Shown: positions 5,178 through 5,577 of the stretch, one piece after another
Layout: each line of letters starts with the position of its first letter
Numbering within the stretch: the stretch's first letter is position 1
Source of the DNA: Pseudomonadota bacterium
GTDB taxonomy: Bacteria; Pseudomonadota; Gammaproteobacteria; Burkholderiales; Burkholderiaceae_C
Direction: 5' to 3'
NCBI GenBank assembly: GCA_023410975.1
Contig: JAEYPG010000074.1
Span: forward strand, 1-5,577
DNA length: 5,577 nt
The notes under the pieces: generated by a model
What the model saw: the letters and a program-made list of their open reading frames with translations, nothing else
Told to the model about the DNA's origin: nothing
Database searches by the model: none
Translations under genes and position numbers: made by a program

Positions 5178-5577
5178 ATGCTGATCGGAGTGCCGCTGGA
5201 GACGGCGGCGGGAGAAACCCGGGTCGCGGTCACCCCCGAGACCGCGAAGAAGCTCAAGGCGCAAGGGCACCAGCTCTTCGTGCAGTCCGGCGCCGGCGTG
5301 GCCGCCGCCGCGCCCGATGCGGCCTACGCCGCGGTGGGCACCGAGATCGTGGACGCCAAAGCGGCCCTGGGCTGCGATCTCGTGCTCAAGGTGCGCTCAC
5401 CGTCAGCCGAGGAGCTTGCGCTCATGAAGCGCGGCACGACGGTGGTCGGGATGCTCAACCCCTTCGACCGCGAAGGCCTGGAGCGCCTGGCTGCCGCCGG
5501 CATCACCGGCTTCGCGCTGGAGGCCGCCCCGCGCACCACGCGCGCGCAGAGCATGGACGTGCTCTCCTCACAGGCCA
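5178..5577 (+). CDS. pntA: NAD(P) transhydrogenase subunit alpha, N-terminal part (3' end missing)
   Basis: N-terminal 133 residues of the alpha subunit of the proton-translocating transhydrogenase. In the inner membrane this enzyme uses the proton gradient to reduce NADP+ with NADH. This part is the cytoplasmic NAD(H)-binding domain (AlaDH/PNT N-terminal family). MLIGVPLETAAGETRVAVTP matches the family opening (Arg15 in ETRVA), followed by VQSGAG at 35-40, LVLKVRSP at 68-75 and GTTVVGMLNP at 86-95. PRTTRAQSMDVLSS at 118-131 carries the conserved Arg-Gln-Asp loop (R122, Q124, D127 region) known from E. coli and Rhodospirillum. The last motif separates it from alanine dehydrogenase, the nearest relative. 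The frame is open to the right edge. Whether the gene encodes the full fused alpha subunit or only the short soluble PntAA of three-subunit systems cannot be seen here. It is transcribed away from nudJ. Confidence 0.94.
   Translation, partial: MLIGVPLETAAGETRVAVTPETAKKLKAQGHQLFVQSGAGVAAAAPDAAYAAVGTEIVDAKAALGCDLVLKVRSPSAEELALMKRGTTVVGMLNPFDREGLERLAAAGITGFALEAAPRTTRAQSMDVLSSQA

Noticed and set aside
1..5577. Search by eye for CRISPR arrays, tRNA or rRNA genes, transposases, toxin-antitoxin pairs, phage genes or integration sites
   Set aside because: None seen; the genes are all housekeeping or transport types with uniform base composition.

Overview
This 5.6-kb window is ordinary chromosomal sequence from a GC-rich proteobacterium. 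The best guess is a betaproteobacterium of the Burkholderiales, probably Comamonadaceae-like. The reasons are the strong G/C preference at third codon positions, a CysB of the type common in that group, and a dispersed-type inverted repeat whose core (TTCGACAGGCTCAG and its complement) I recall as frequent in those genomes. This placement is inference and was not checked by any search.

Layout, left to right. (1) Positions 1-1521, plus strand: the 3' end of a polar amino acid ABC transporter locus, with a permease cut by the window edge (AapM/BztC-like) followed 5 nt later by its complete ATPase. (2) 1572-2177, plus strand: a small nitroreductase-family flavoprotein, 50 nt after the ATPase and possibly co-transcribed with it. 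(3) 2178-2282: a short gap between convergent genes, almost filled by an imperfect inverted repeat that may work as a bidirectional terminator. (4) 5050-2283, minus strand: nudJ-like Nudix hydrolase, then mnmA (tRNA 2-thiouridylase), then cysB (sulfur-assimilation regulator). nudJ and mnmA overlap by ATGA and are probably translationally coupled; as I recall, the nudJ-mnmA order also occurs in E. coli. cysB follows after a 159-nt gap with its own convincing promoter and a perfect T-N11-A palindrome at the expected LysR-regulator position. (5) 5051-5177: a divergent intergenic region with a probable extended -10 promoter, a perfect 15-bp palindrome and a strong Shine-Dalgarno serving pntA. (6) 5178-5577, plus strand: the start of pntA (proton-translocating NAD(P) transhydrogenase alpha subunit), cut by the right edge.

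How the genes relate. The left block imports amino acids using ATP. The minus-strand block has a loose sulfur theme: MnmA uses cysteine-derived sulfur to thiolate tRNA, CysB controls cysteine synthesis, and NudJ relatives act on thiamine precursors and nucleotides. pntA belongs to a separate NADPH-supply operon. I found no mobile element, CRISPR array, tRNA/rRNA gene, defence system or clearly new system. The points most worth a second look are regulatory: the cysB operator/promoter, the pntA leader palindrome and the inverted repeat between the convergent genes.
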